DNA of 64,000 nucleotides from Acanthosoma haemorrhoidale (GCA_930367205.1 OV884013.1:93249333-93313332), one strand, 5' to 3'; counted from the first letter of the stretch, positions 12,559-23,335 are shown. Made by a program: numbers and translations. Notes: a model not told the origin generated them from the letters alone.

Positions 12559-13749
12559 ATGACTGAAGGAGGAATTTTGAGACAGCCCGTCTTGAATCTC
12601 GTAGAGGGAGCAGATATTAGAAGAGTGGGAACTATGCCAGAAGTTCATGCCACGGCGCTCGCGCTGATGAGGGTAAAAGCGATGAATACCCAGGATCTGA
12701 GGAAGGCTGTTGCGGAGCTGGAGAGATTCACTGGGGAACTGGGTGAGCTGAACCATTTCCTAAAAGGAGGAGACCGTCTCACAGCTTTAATTGGAGCTAA
12801 AGCAGAAGAAAATTTAATAGATCCCAGAGACGCGGAATCGTTGAAGGCGGCCCTGATATGTCGGGTCAAGAGAAGTATACTGAATCAAATTCAGGCAGAT
12901 GAAGAAACCCCGTGGGAATTAATTAAGATGAGATTGAAGAAGGCGTACGGAGGAGGACGATGGACTCCCGAGGAGGACATATTCCAAATGTTTAGGGAGA
13001 CAAAGTCCCCAAGACAAAGTAACGGGCAATATGCTGCGGGGTTAGTAGTCCGTTTCAATAAGATAACGGAGAAGATGAGAGAGTCGATTAGCGTAGAAGA
13101 GGTGGAGGGTAGAATGGGATTCTTATCCACAATTCTAAAAGTGCAACTGGCCAAGGAGACAGGAAGAAAGGAAGGATTCTCTGATGAGCGCTCGTTCTCG
13201 GAGTGTGCACAATCAATGATCGACACTAGTGCCAAGGAGGAAGAAGTGAGGGTGCAAGACGTCGACAATGAGTGGAGCCGAGTTGCATACAAAAGAACCC
13301 GGACCCTGAAACCAACCTGGAGGAGACCAGAAACGTCCGTTATTGGCAGAGACAAGGGAACGACAGGAGAAAGAAGATTTAGAGGAACGAGACCGAGGTA
13401 TGCCCCGCCCAGGGAAGAAAGAAAATGCCACGGATGTAGGAAGGCAGGACATTTAGTGGCACAGTGTCCTCGAACAAAATGTTTTGAGTGTGGCGAGGAA
13501 GGACACATCGCGAGGCATTGCCCGTATATCTTCCGGAGGAGAGAATACCAACGACCAGAACCAATGGAGGTAAACACTCAAGAAGTAAGAGAGAGACGGA
13601 GCATGACACATGGGGAGAGTGGATCATCAGAAGATGAGTCATCAGGGACTTCGGGAACTGAAGGAGAAGAAGCGAGGCGCAGCAGAAACAGGAGACAGAC
13701 AGGGCAGAAGGTCGAGTCACGTAGATGGGAGCAACGTGATGAAGCCTGA
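12559..13749 (+). CDS. gag: Gag polyprotein of the LTR retrotransposon
   Basis: A 396-codon frame with the structural protein of the retrotransposon particle. The N-terminal two thirds are mostly alpha-helical and charged, as in capsid domains of gypsy-group Gag. Two CCHC zinc knuckles follow: Cys290-Cys293-His298-Cys303 and Cys308-Cys311-His316-Cys321, both with CX2CX4HX4C spacing, for RNA binding. Basic runs flank them, and the C-terminus is Ser/Glu/Arg-rich. The ATG follows a 95-bp leader containing T runs. The frame ends in a TGA at 13747-13749; the same frame then stays open through the whole of pol, so this stop is the only barrier between Gag and Pol. No internal frameshift or stop is visible, so the gene looks functional. 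Confidence 0.93.
   Translation: MTEGGILRQPVLNLVEGADIRRVGTMPEVHATALALMRVKAMNTQDLRKAVAELERFTGELGELNHFLKGGDRLTALIGAKAEENLIDPRDAESLKAALICRVKRSILNQIQADEETPWELIKMRLKKAYGGGRWTPEEDIFQMFRETKSPRQSNGQYAAGLVVRFNKITEKMRESISVEEVEGRMGFLSTILKVQLAKETGRKEGFSDERSFSECAQSMIDTSAKEEEVRVQDVDNEWSRVAYKRTRTLKPTWRRPETSVIGRDKGTTGERRFRGTRPRYAPPREERKCHGCRKAGHLVAQCPRTKCFECGEEGHIARHCPYIFRRREYQRPEPMEVNTQEVRERRSMTHGESGSSEDESSGTSGTEGEEARRSRNRRQTGQKVESRRWEQRDEA
13747..13749 (+). promoter_or_regulatory. In-frame TGA between gag and pol, possible readthrough stop
   Basis: The gag stop codon is followed by 19 sense codons in the same frame before the first ATG of pol (13807), and then by uninterrupted pol. No -1 or +1 shift is needed to join them. 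In most gypsy elements pol is in another frame or fused to gag; stop-codon suppression is the mechanism of gammaretroviruses. Downstream bases are purine- and G-rich (GGAGCG...), as common near suppressed stops, but I cannot confirm a pseudoknot by eye. It may also be a recent inactivating mutation of a single gag-pol frame. Confidence 0.6.
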
Positions 13750-16700
13750 GGAGCGTGTCGGCAGAGAGGCGACCGCATCCTGAGATGTAATGCAATTCGG
13801 GAGAGGATGTGTGCGTTGCCAATAATTAGGGTCAAAGGAGGAGAGATGTGTCTGGTGGACACGGGAAGCACCAACACCATCATGTCCCGCGGAGCGCTGG
13901 AGAGGCTGTATGGTGGAGAGAGGGCACTCCAGATTCAGGTATGTAATTGTAGTTTAATCACCCTGGGAGGCCCTTGCGAGGTAGTGGGAGAGTTAGTCAT
14001 AGGGCTAAATAGGTGGGCGAAGAAAGGGGGAGATCTAAAGATACATATCGTAGGAAACATGCCGCGGGAGTACCAGGTGATAGTTGGGTGCGACATGTTG
14101 GGGAAGGTAGGTGCGCGTGTGGAGAATATCGGGGAAAAATGGAACATTAAGTTGGGCAAAGTGGAATATAAATGTCAAGGGACTATATGGGACGGAAGAG
14201 CGCGGATAGGGGCGGTTAATAAAATAGAGGGCTGGAGGGAAGGCCTACAGAGGGAGTTTGAGGATATTTTTTACGTAGAGGGAGACACGCTAGGAGCGAC
14301 TGGGAAGACGGTCCACGAGATCCAGTTAAAGAAAGAACGCGTCACATACGTGAAAGAGAGACGATATCCGCAGGCACTACGTAGGCATATTAGAGAGGAG
14401 CTAGAGAGTCTCAAACGGCAAGGGATTATAATTGATAGCACTTCGCCATATAACAGTCCTCTATGGGCAGTGAGGAAGAAAAATAGACCTGGGGACGAGA
14501 CGGAGAAATACAGGGTAGTTATCGATTATCGGAAGTTAAACGAGAACACGACGGATGAGAAGTATCCTATTCCCCGATTTGAGGACATATTAGACAGATT
14601 GAACGGGGCGACAATATTTAGTACCCTAGATCTAAAGGCAGGCTATCACCAGATCAAGATGAGTGCGAACGACCAAGACAAAACGGCCTTTACATTTGAG
14701 AGGGGGCATTATCAATTTACCAGGATGCCATTTGGACTGAAAAACGCCCCGATTACCTTTCAACGCCTAATGGATGAATTTTTGAGGGGAATAGACGAAG
14801 CGGTATGCCAGGTCTACATGGACGATCTGTTAGTTTTCAGCAGAACGGAGGCAGAGCACGTTGAGCACCTAAGAAGTGTATTTCAAAGAGTCCGCGAATT
14901 CGGATTAAAATTGTCCATGGAGAAGTCTCTGTTGGGGAAGAAAAAAATCAATTTTTTGGGCCACACTATCTCACAGGAGGGGGTTAAGCCAGACTCTACG
15001 AAGGTCGAGGCCATTAGAAGGATGGTGGTGCCCACAGATGTAAAGGGGATCCGTCGACTTCTGGGGACGCTTAATTATTACAGAAGATTTGTGCCGGACA
15101 TGGCGGCATACCTGGTGCCTATTAATAATTTACTGCGAAAGGGAGCGAGGGTGGTAATTACCCCAATCATGGAGCAGAACATCCGGAAATGTATGTCTAG
15201 CTTACAAGAGGAACCAATATTAGCATTTCCCGATTTCCAACATCCCTTCACAATCACCACTGATGCCAGCGAATATGCACTGGGGGCAGTGTTGTCGCAG
15301 GAGAGAGACGGTGGGGAGCGCCCGGTGGCGTACGCTAGTCGACGGCTCACAGAAACGGAAGCGCGGTATAGTGCTCTAGAGAGAGAGCTCCTAGGTATCG
15401 TCTGGGCTATAGACCATTTCCGCCCATATGTCTTCGGCAGAAAATTCCGTGTTCACACCGACCACAGACCCCTACAATGGGTAGGAAAGTTAAAGGAGTC
15501 CTCGGCGCGGGTCACGAGGTGGAAAGAGTTTTTGTCCCAGTACAATATGGAGATCATATATAAACCCGGGAAAGAGAACGTAGTGGCAGACTGGCTGTCC
15601 AGAGCCATTACTGTGAATGCATTGGAAGAAGGGGAACCATCCGGGGAAATCCAACAGTTTCTCCGGGAATGGACACCCGGGGAGGATGGAAGCCTCGGTA
15701 CGCGAGGAGATAGCGAAGGTGAGGAAACCCTTGAAGAGGAAGGTTCCGCCGCCGAAAGACCTGTTGAAATGGAAGTAACAGAAGGGATCGTGAACGACAA
15801 AAGACGGCAGATCATTTGGAAATCCAAGACCTCAGGGCGGCTGCAGATCGCATATGACAGTTATGGGAGAAGTAAAATCGCGACGATTTGGTCGCCACCA
15901 GGGGTTAGGAACGACCAAATTTGCCGTGCATTGAAAGATGCCTCGGAACCCGGAAAGACCCATCATGTATTTGTAGGGAATGCCACTATTTGGGAGAAAA
16001 TTCGTAGACTCTGGCGAACGGAACAACTTGGAGTGGATAGGATATTTATTCGGTGCACGTCGATGGTGGAGACACTCAAAGACAGAGAACAGCAGCTGGA
16101 AGTGACGCTGGCCTATCACCAAGGAAAAACGAACCACCGTGGAATTCAGGAAACGTTGCAAGCGTTGCGGCGGAGGTACTTTTGGTGGGGAATGAAAAAG
16201 AGCATACAAGAAATGATAGGGGCATGTGCAGTTTGTCTCACTACGAAGTATGACAGACATCCGCCACGGGGGCGACAAGAAGAATCGCCCACCGCCGAGA
16301 CACCGTTGAGTGACTTACAAGTGGATACCTTCACTTGGAGGGGGTATAAGTGGGTTACCACAATCGACAGCTTTAGCAAAGTGGCCATGGCGCACCCGGT
16401 GCAAGATCGGTCATCAGACGCGGTAATGCTGGCATTAAATACCTGGTTCCAGTTTTACGGAGTACCAGACCGGATCGCGTCGGATGGGGGCAGAGAATTT
16501 GACAATGCCAACATCCGAAAAGAAATGAAGACTCTCGATGTCTCTTGGCATCTTAATACCCCAGGGCACCCTAAGAGTAGAGGAGGGATAGAAAGATTGC
16601 ACAGCACCCTGAGTGACCACCTGCGGGTATATCACGCGGAAAAGGGTCTGCCGGCGAATGAGGCAATGCCGAAGGCGGTGGCCGCTTACAATCATTCGAT

Positions 16701-17130
16701 CCACACCGCGACGGGGTTCTCCCCGTTCGAGATCCTCTTTGGGCTGCGCGAAAGACGGAGAAATGGGGCAGAGACGGTAGCAGACAAGGGAATGGCGGAG
16801 AAAATGGCGAGTAATACTGTCGCTTTGAGGAAAATATGCGACAAAGTCAGAGAAAGGATAACGAGGGACAAAGCGAGACGAGTGGAACGGGAAAACCTCA
16901 AAGTCCGGGATCGAATGGGGGAACTTAAAATCGGGACTATCGTCTATAAAAAACTAGGGTCAAATAGGAGCAAAGAGCTGGTGCGATATGAGGGCCCATT
17001 TAAAGTGGTCGTGATTAGGGAACACAACGTCGTGACAATTGAGAGTATACGACCCCCTAAGAAGCGGCGAAATGTCCACATAGAACAGTTAAAGCTTCCA
17101 CCTGGGGGGGAGGTTGTAGATCAGGAATGA
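13750..17130 (+). CDS. pol: Pol polyprotein: protease, RT, RNase H, integrase
   Basis: Open from the codon after the gag stop; its first ATG is at 13807 and numbering here starts there (1107 residues). Aspartic protease: LVDTGS with Asp18 and a later VIVGCDMLG block. Reverse transcriptase: Asp275 in the FSTLDL motif, MPFGLKNAP at about 307, and YMDD at 337-340. RNase H: TDAS with Asp486, Glu525 and Asp552 in HTDHRPL. Integrase: HHCC zinc site (His771, His777, Cys807, Cys810), then DD35E catalytic residues Asp840, Asp893 and Glu929, and a C-terminal GPF module at 1063-1065. All key residues are present and no frame break is seen, so the enzymes look active. The likely product is a Gag-Pol fusion made by stop suppression, since protease lies close to the start. 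No envelope gene follows. Confidence 0.93.
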   Translation, partial: GACRQRGDRILRCNAIRERMCALPIIRVKGGEMCLVDTGSTNTIMSRGALERLYGGERALQIQVCNCSLITLGGPCEVVGELVIGLNRWAKKGGDLKIHIVGNMPREYQVIVGCDMLGKVGARVENIGEKWNIKLGKVEYKCQGTIWDGRARIGAVNKIEGWREGLQREFEDIFYVEGDTLGATGKTVHEIQLKKERVTYVKERRYPQALRRHIREELESLKRQGIIIDSTSPYNSPLWAVRKKNRPGDETEKYRVVIDYRKLNENTTDEKYPIPRFEDILDRLNGATIFSTLDLKAGYHQIKMSANDQDKTAFTFERGHYQFTRMPFGLKNAPITFQRLMDEFLRGIDEAVCQVYMDDLLVFSRTEAEHVEHLRSVFQRVREFGLKLSMEKSLLGKKKINFLGHTISQEGVKPDSTKVEAIRRMVVPTDVKGIRRLLGTLNYYRRFVPDMAAYLVPINNLLRKGARVVITPIMEQNIRKCMSSLQEEPILAFPDFQHPFTITTDASEYALGAVLSQERDGGERPVAYASRRLTETEARYSALERELLGIVWAIDHFRPYVFGRKFRVHTDHRPLQWVGKLKESSARVTRWKEFLSQYNMEIIYKPGKENVVADWLSRAITVNALEEGEPSGEIQQFLREWTPGEDGSLGTRGDSEGEETLEEEGSAAERPVEMEVTEGIVNDKRRQIIWKSKTSGRLQIAYDSYGRSKIATIWSPPGVRNDQICRALKDASEPGKTHHVFVGNATIWEKIRRLWRTEQLGVDRIFIRCTSMVETLKDREQQLEVTLAYHQGKTNHRGIQETLQALRRRYFWWGMKKSIQEMIGACAVCLTTKYDRHPPRGRQEESPTAETPLSDLQVDTFTWRGYKWVTTIDSFSKVAMAHPVQDRSSDAVMLALNTWFQFYGVPDRIASDGGREFDNANIRKEMKTLDVSWHLNTPGHPKSRGGIERLHSTLSDHLRVYHAEKGLPANEAMPKAVAAYNHSIHTATGFSPFEILFGLRERRRNGAETVADKGMAEKMASNTVALRKICDKVRERITRDKARRVERENLKVRDRMGELKIGTIVYKKLGSNRSKELVRYEGPFKVVVIREHNVVTIESIRPPKKRRNVHIEQLKLPPGGEVVDQE

Positions 17131-17430
17131 GCTGGAGTGTCCTCGCAGCATACACGCAAGGAACATTGTAAATAGTTATAGTTATGTGATTTTTCCCACA
17201 GAAGTATTGTTTTTTTTTAAAAGTCAAAGTTTTCTTTTATGTTTTTTGTTTACAAGTGACAGTTGGTTTTTACGTTTTATAGGATTAGAGCTTAATGTGA
17301 GGGATTACAGGCTGTGTACGGGCGGGGCTGGCCTTTGCTCCTTTGTAACATTAGCGGAGCATTATTTGAATGGACTAAGACGTCCGAGTGTTGGACTTCA
17401 AAGTTTGCGAATGGGTGTTCGTAAACTGGT
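17131..17430 (+). other. 3' untranslated region of the LTR element
   Basis: About 300 bp between the pol stop and the polypurine tract. An 85-codon frame that starts at a GTG here is not convincing as an envelope or accessory gene: no signal peptide followed by an ectodomain and no transmembrane anchor in a sensible order. Confidence 0.7.
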
Positions 17431-17439
17431 GGGGGGGAG
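17428..17439 (+). promoter_or_regulatory. Polypurine tract
   Basis: GGTGGGGGGGAG abuts the start of the 3' LTR. A G-rich purine run in this position primes plus-strand DNA synthesis in LTR retrotransposons. The single T near its left side is unusual but tolerated in this family of sites. Confidence 0.8.
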
Positions 17440-17617
17440 TTAAGTCCAGGCGCCGCTAGTGCCCAGCCTTAATCCCCAAACATATGTTATCTGTATATGT
17501 TTACAGGTAATACCTATAGATAGAGGTATCTTGGTCTAAATAAAGCAGTCTTGTTATAACGTTCTACGTGTTCTTATTACCAACCTTTCTTAGCTTGTAA
17601 TTCAATAAACATTAACT
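17438..17617 (+). repeat. 3' LTR
   Basis: 180 bp, identical to the 5' LTR as read. It is followed by the duplicated target tetranucleotide GCTA at 17618-17621. Confidence 0.95.
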
Positions 17618-17878
17618 GCTATACAAGGAGCCCATTTCAATGTACACATTCTGTTTCTGCTTCAATAAGTTGTTTTAGGGATGTTTTAGGAAAGAAATCG
17701 TAATAAGAGTAATTTGTCGTGGGACGTTGAACTGCAAAGAGCCGCAAATGGGGGGCTTAGAGGGTTCGCAGCGTATTTAAAATACGAGGCTCACTCAGCT
17801 TGATGCTAGAATTATTGAGATTTACTTATCGAAGCGACGTAGCTACCCTCTAGCTAATCAACTTTCGATTAGGTTTCT

Positions 17879-17881
<3 letters not shown>

Positions 17882-17952
<71 letters not shown>
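17882..17952 (+). repeat. (TC)n microsatellite
   Basis: About 70 bp of uninterrupted CT dinucleotides, ending in a T-C transition into unique DNA. Confidence 0.97.
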
Positions 17953-17954
<2 letters not shown>

Positions 17955-20204
17955 ACACTCTCCACCATACATTAATTTGCTAAGGTAATATTTAATTTCT
18001 ATGGATACTTTGTATCTTTTGCATCAATATTACTCTACCAATAGCGTGAAATAACACCACTCCATAATTTTATAATATTCCTAAATCCCGTTTTACAATC
18101 ATTTAGTTCAGTAAAATATTTATTTAAAGTATGCCTCCATTTGATGTAGCTAATTAAAACCAAGTCAGAATATTAGTTCGTACACGTGCATCTCCAAGAT
18201 TTGGTGATTGTAGCATAGACGGTTGTTAGAGAATAGACGGATGTTTGAAAAATACACTAAAACAAAATGCTGAATCAAACTTTCAAGGACCACGTGCTGC
18301 TTAAATAAATTTCCGGATAACTGGAGGGGGAAGATTTGAGATCGAGGTTTGTTATTATTATTTATTTAATTTTTATTCTCATGTAATAGTAAATTTTACT
18401 TTTCCGATGTGAATTTGTCATCTGAATACTAATGTCATTCATAGGGGATATTGTACCTGAATAATTTTTTTTTCTATTCTATTCTATATGGCCTCACAGA
18501 GAAATCATATAGATAGATAATAAATAGACCCAATAAATATTCTACCATAATTTCGATGTAAGCCAAAAACTAGTCAAATGAGAAACAAGTGAAGACCGGG
18601 GTGTAAATACGTGTCAAGAAGAGAAAGAAAAGAAATCAGTACAAACCAATCAAGAACAGATGATGATGTGCAGCTTAAATACACTGCTACCTTAGTGGCA
18701 ATTAAATACCTAAAGGAATATTTCAACAGAGGAAAAGCTTTTAAGGATTACGGTTAAGATATATGCGATGAGATAATATTAGATAAAGATAATTCATACA
18801 TAACCAGTTTAAAGTAGGATTTAATAATAATAATCATATTATTATAATTATTGTATAACACAATTATTAACTATTTTCTCATAAAATCATGAGCTAGTAT
18901 CTTTGGTAAGATAGATAAAAATCCATAATTTTGGCCATATGTACATTACAATGCATTTAAAAAAATAAAATTCAGGTCATTATTTGTGTAAGCATGAATG
19001 AAAATCCCTTCCTGAAATTATTTTTACGGTATAAACCATTAATTAACTAATGACACTTAGTAATGTTTTGGAGATGGTCATATTTTCCATATATGTAATG
19101 AACATGTAGAAAATGGGTCCACGGTGTAAAATATCATTTCTATGACTTCAACATGGGACTGAAAAACACCGAAAAAGACAGACAGACACACAAAAGATAA
19201 AAATGTTTCAGATTAAACTAAAACTCGAAGACAAGGTTGTCAGTTAGTATAATATTATAATGCATGGTTGCTGATCGATGGGATAAATAGTATAAAGTAA
19301 TATAGTAAATAGGTAACACTGACAAAACCGACATTCATGTTATGACCTTTTGATGAAAAAAGCTCTTCCACAATTATTTAGTACTTCGTCAATAGGTGGT
19401 CAGGATTTCCAATGTCCACAATTAATAGCAAAATGGCTTTGACTCTCGACAAAGACCCTCGGTGTTTTTTGAATGCTCAAGAGATGAAGAGTCTCTCCAC
19501 CTTCCTTTGATTCCCTAAGTAGTCCTTTGCTCGTTCTGTCGAGCTGGCTGTAATTTCGTCTCATCAAACTTTGCTCCTTTGAACGCTTCATTAGCAGATA
19601 TGACAGCTACATTTCTCTGCTTATAATATCCTGGAAAACTTTTAGATGAAGAGTAGTTTTCTCACAACCATTCCTAGGAACGATGTGATGCTGAGGACGT
19701 AAAACGTAAAAACATCTTTAGCATGGAGATTTATTTGCGCAAAGTGCACAGAGTTAACCACTTCATCATAAACCATTCGGTAAAAAATTATATGGTTTTA
19801 AAAAACATAACACGTAAAAATAATTCTATTATTTTATCTTTGTATCTCTTTTTATTCCTCTAAATTATTATAGTGACAACTTCATTAATAAAACATCTTT
19901 ATGTCCAATTGGTTATGTGGGGTATATAACTCATCTAAAACACTTTTATCTTATTTATAATTTAACCAGGGCTACTGCATTCACGCTCCTCGCTCTACGA
20001 TCCGGCAGTAATATTTTTATTAACTTCTTTTTAAACTTAGGTACAAAATTTATTTTTCTGTCAGCCCTCTTTCTCACATATCAATCTGATTAAGTGAATA
20101 GATTATTATTACTATTAGATAGCTAGAATATTATTAGATAGATAATTAGAAATAAACACTAAAATTTTAAAATTAGTGAAAGCACAGTTGAATTAGTGCG
20201 TATT
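17953..20204. other. AT-rich stretch, nothing recognised
   Basis: No open frame of interest. 18830-18870 and 20110-20150 contain simple att/ata repeats. Nothing here matches another place in the window. Confidence 0.45.
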
Positions 20205-20880
20205 GGGATTTAGCTTAGGCATTTGACTATGTTTAGCACCTCGATTTGAATATTTGAATAGCTCCTTAAACTGAAATCCATTTTACCTCAAATATACTTC
20301 TTTATCCGTCACTAATACAAATCTAACCACTATTTCCATGACCTCTATGACCCAAAATACTCAAACCACTATCCAGTTAAAGCCGGAATCCCTTAAGGTA
20401 GTGCACTAATTCCTTTTCTCTAAGCACTATGTACAGCAGACATTCCTACTACACCCTTGTCCTTTCTTGCAACGTTTTTCAATGACACGACACAATACCG
20501 TTCTTAGCCCATCTAGACCCTGATAGAGCATTCTGCTACCTCTAAATTCACCTGTTCCAACCATTATAGAATAAGAGTTATGTGCATTCATAAAATACTC
20601 TTACCTTACAAAGTAGATCCACAATTCGTTCAGACACCATTTCTCACATTTGAAAGAAAACAACACCTTGGATTTCACCCTGACAAAATAATTGGAACCC
20701 ACACATAAGACTCTAAAGAATAACTCAATTGACGTTTTGGACAACTATTTAGACTGCTAAACAGAAAAGTCTACCTCTCAATAGTAAAAAAAAAAAATAC
20801 TTATTTACAAAACCATCATAGCAGAAACGACTTATAGATTTGAAGTTAAGTGGACAAAAAATATCTTGCACATCAAGTGC
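20205..20880 (+). pseudogene. Old relic of a Jockey-like reverse transcriptase palm
   Basis: Conceptual translation of the plus strand, ignoring stops and shifts, recovers the order of RT palm motifs. AFDYV-H near 20220 corresponds to motif A (AFD.VWH). A block at about 20385-20450 (KAGIP, then a degraded Gln, SALIPFLYALYTADIP) corresponds to motif B, PQGSVLSP.LY..YT.DIP. ATFFNDT near 20470 corresponds to the ADD motif, with ADD changed to FND. Stops interrupt every part. A downstream segment ends near an A run at about 20788. The order and spacing of three motifs make this convincing although it is far too decayed to function. Confidence 0.6.
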
Positions 20881-21530
20881 ATCCAATCCAAAGTCCTGAG
20901 ATCAATAGTAAATGCTCAATTCTACGTACTTATACCTGTACTATAACAACAAACAATTCAATATTAAAATGGTGTTTTTTTTATTTTATGGATTTACGGA
21001 ATCTTATCAACAATAAAAATTTTCCTGAAAACTATTCAAACAAAATCGTTGAGCACAAATCGCTTCTTACACCATTTCATAATTTTAGTTCACTTACGCA
21101 TATTTTTGCAAAAAATAAAATTATTACATGAATAATATCATTCAACACCACCTTTTAACATTTACATTAATAGCATGTTATAGTCACAAACATCACTACG
21201 ATTCTGCGTAATCATTTTAATTTATAAATATTATTCAATACTCAAACTAATATTAAATATTTGTTATAGGGCTATTGAGTTTAGTATCATGAGAGTATCA
21301 AGTGAAATTCTCTTTCTAAATTCCACCCTCTCTCAGCCTGGTATAGAATTATGGAATTTTGCAAAGGAATTCCACTTGATTCTCTAATGTTGCTTGAGAC
21401 ACTATGTGACGAAGTAATAGTTATTTCAAACTATATTGGGTTGCTATGACATAGAATACCTATAATATTTAAGAAGAATTCGCTATAGTTACTATTGGAA
21501 TATATATTAAAATAAAATAAGTTAAAAAAC
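20881..21530. other. AT-rich stretch, nothing recognised
   Basis: A 93-codon plus-strand frame (20850-21131) is rich in Asn, Ile, Lys and Thr as expected from AT bias and has no motif. Confidence 0.4.
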
Positions 21531-21850
21531 AGACAGTTCTTATGAAAATTTATAATTTTAAGTTATTTAAGACATTAATATTTAGAGCGTTGAGATTTTA
21601 CTAACCTACTCTTTATGGCAGGAAAATATTTATTCTATAATTACCAAATAATTAAAGATTTGATGATGATAAATCACGTTTTATTTAGTTGGCCGCATAT
21701 ACATTATCTTATTTTCAAAATATTTATAAACGAAATAAATGATAAAGAGTGTAAGGCACAATATCAAAAGAAGCCTCGGCTCTGCGTGAGTTCGTTAAAT
21801 AAACAATAAGGTAATTTAAAAACTCATTTGAAATGTGAATATCATGCTTT
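21531..21850 (+). repeat. Dispersed repeat, copy A (partner at 25037)
   Basis: About 320 bp that recur in the same orientation at 25037-25332 with roughly 90-95 percent identity by eye. Copy A contains an extra segment of about 25 bp near 21612-21636 that copy B lacks. The sequence is AT-rich, with an ATATCAAAAGAAGCCTCGG block and a GTTCGTTAAATAAAC block near the right end. No terminal inverted repeats, A tail or target duplication are evident, so the class is unknown (solo LTR, SINE-like or non-autonomous DNA element). Confidence 0.85.
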
Positions 21851-22657
21851 TAAGTAAGTCCTATGACATTGAAAAAAAAAACCTAAACATTTCTAACGCA
21901 CTACAGGAAAGACAATTTTTTAAAAGATTTGACAAAATACGATTTTGTATCCTATCAGTTATGTAATATTCGTTTTTAGCTAAAATGTGTACTCAGTTGA
22001 GACATATGGTCTACCCTTCCTTTGTTATTTTACAACCCGCCTAGCCCTAAACTACCTGCCTCCAGCAACCCACATCCAAAACCCAACACTTGGCCTTAGG
22101 CAAGGAATGTTCAAAGATTATTTAACTATCGCTATGCCGATGAGCCCGTGGGATTTTGACGCTTAATATAAAAATTAGAAAAATCTTTAAACCCAATGGT
22201 AAATACCTAAAATAGACAATGACAAAATCACCAATTGTAATAACTATACGATTTCTATCGATGGTTGATAGTATTGATATTTTTACAGTGCCACCTTTAG
22301 TGTGACCTACAGTTAAAAAAGTACGTGAGATGTGGACTTTGAAAGGAGTGAATAAAATAAGATGGAAGATTCAACTGGTTAGGAAAATGTTTGCATATTT
22401 TTTCTCATTGTACCTTCAACATACAACTTGATCCGGGATTTAGTAAAATATACCGCGAACAATTTGTATTGAATGGATTGTTTGAATTGTACTTACGGGC
22501 AGTCAAAATACGATTGTCATATACTTTTTGAATGTTAATCTCTTCTACGAGGTTCGACAACAAATTGAAACATTTATATTTATAGTAGAACAAATACCGG
22601 GAAATAATAAAAGTAAAAAATTACGCTATAATGACTATATTTGCAGTCTCATAGGAG

Positions 22658-22658
<1 letters not shown>

Positions 22659-22685
<27 letters not shown>
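22659..22685 (+). repeat. (AT)n microsatellite
   Basis: About 13 AT dinucleotides in a row. Confidence 0.9.
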
Positions 22686-22688
<3 letters not shown>

Positions 22689-22867
22689 ACATTCATGATA
22701 TTTGAGAATATCATGGCCTGCAACCCTTCCAGCTGGTAAGCATCATCCCTTTGTGCTCTTAGGAGTGGGGATGAGATGAAGGGCGAGTCTTAGTCAGTCT
22801 TAGCTAAGAGCCAGAGAGCAAAGCAGAGCAAGCTCCCGTTCCGTTGACGGTCATCAACACAAGCAGA

Positions 22868-22911
22868 GGAGAAGAAGAAGAAGAAGAAGAAGAAGAAGAA
22901 GAAGAAGAAGA
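22868..22911 (+). repeat. (GAA)n microsatellite
   Basis: About 14 GAA trinucleotides in a row; the complementary TTC strand yields a poly-Phe frame. Confidence 0.95.
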
Positions 22912-23335
22912 TTACACGGATATCATCGATTGGGTGATATTGATATTGTTTTTTTATTATGGATCCATTGAAAGGGATTGAGCTCAATTTTCAATTTTCA
23001 TGTATTTTTTTTGTAATTAGTAGTAATTATCCTTGTTCAAAGGAATTGAATATTTTTTTATATAATCTATGTCAGCATTCTATATAATTATAATTATTTG
23101 TTATAACCATTTTATTGTATATATTTCACAATTCCCAGTTTCTCAATTTATTAATAACTGTAACATTAGCCTTGAAATCGGGCGATTCAATCGGGATAAT
23201 ATCTTATGTCGAAGACATAAAAATAAGTTGAATTAAATATCTCATGACGGACCTACCAAATTAGTTAAGGTCAATTGATCTAATAAAATAGAAAAATAAA
23301 ATGGTAAAATATGAGGTAGGTTTCAATATATATAT

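Larger units (their letters stand above)
12280..17621 (+). mobile_element. Complete gypsy-group LTR retrotransposon with 4-bp target duplication
   Basis: Two 180-bp LTRs (12284-12463 and 17438-17617) flank a tRNA primer binding site, gag, pol and a polypurine tract. The host tetranucleotide GCTA occurs immediately outside both LTRs (12280-12283, 17618-17621), a target-site duplication of the usual Ty3/gypsy size. The element body is 5334 bp. LTR ends are AGTTAA...TTAACT, the inverted termini typical of gypsy/17.6/297-like elements rather than TG...CA. Domain order protease-RT-RNase H-integrase and a TNHRG block in the integrase zinc region place it with the gypsy group. There is no envelope frame: only about 300 bp separate pol from the 3' LTR. 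Reading base by base I find no difference between the LTRs, so insertion appears very recent. Confidence 0.96.
21851..23320. other. Stretch with microsatellites, no gene recognised
   Basis: Contains an (AT)n run at about 22659-22685 and a (GAA)n run at 22868-22911. 22690-22860 is less AT-rich but shows no reading frame or family. Frames spanning the GAA run encode homopolymers and are not genes. Confidence 0.6.

Noticed and set aside
12448..17100. Numerous open frames opposite or overlapping gag and pol
   Set aside because: They lie antisense or out of frame to strongly supported coding sequence and carry no domain.
17186..17443. Possible envelope or accessory gene downstream of pol
   Set aside because: Starts at GTG, runs into the LTR and has no signal peptide, ectodomain or anchor order; best seen as 3' UTR.
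22790..22987. 65-codon minus-strand frame with poly-Phe
   Set aside because: Produced by the (GAA)n run; flanking parts have no motif.
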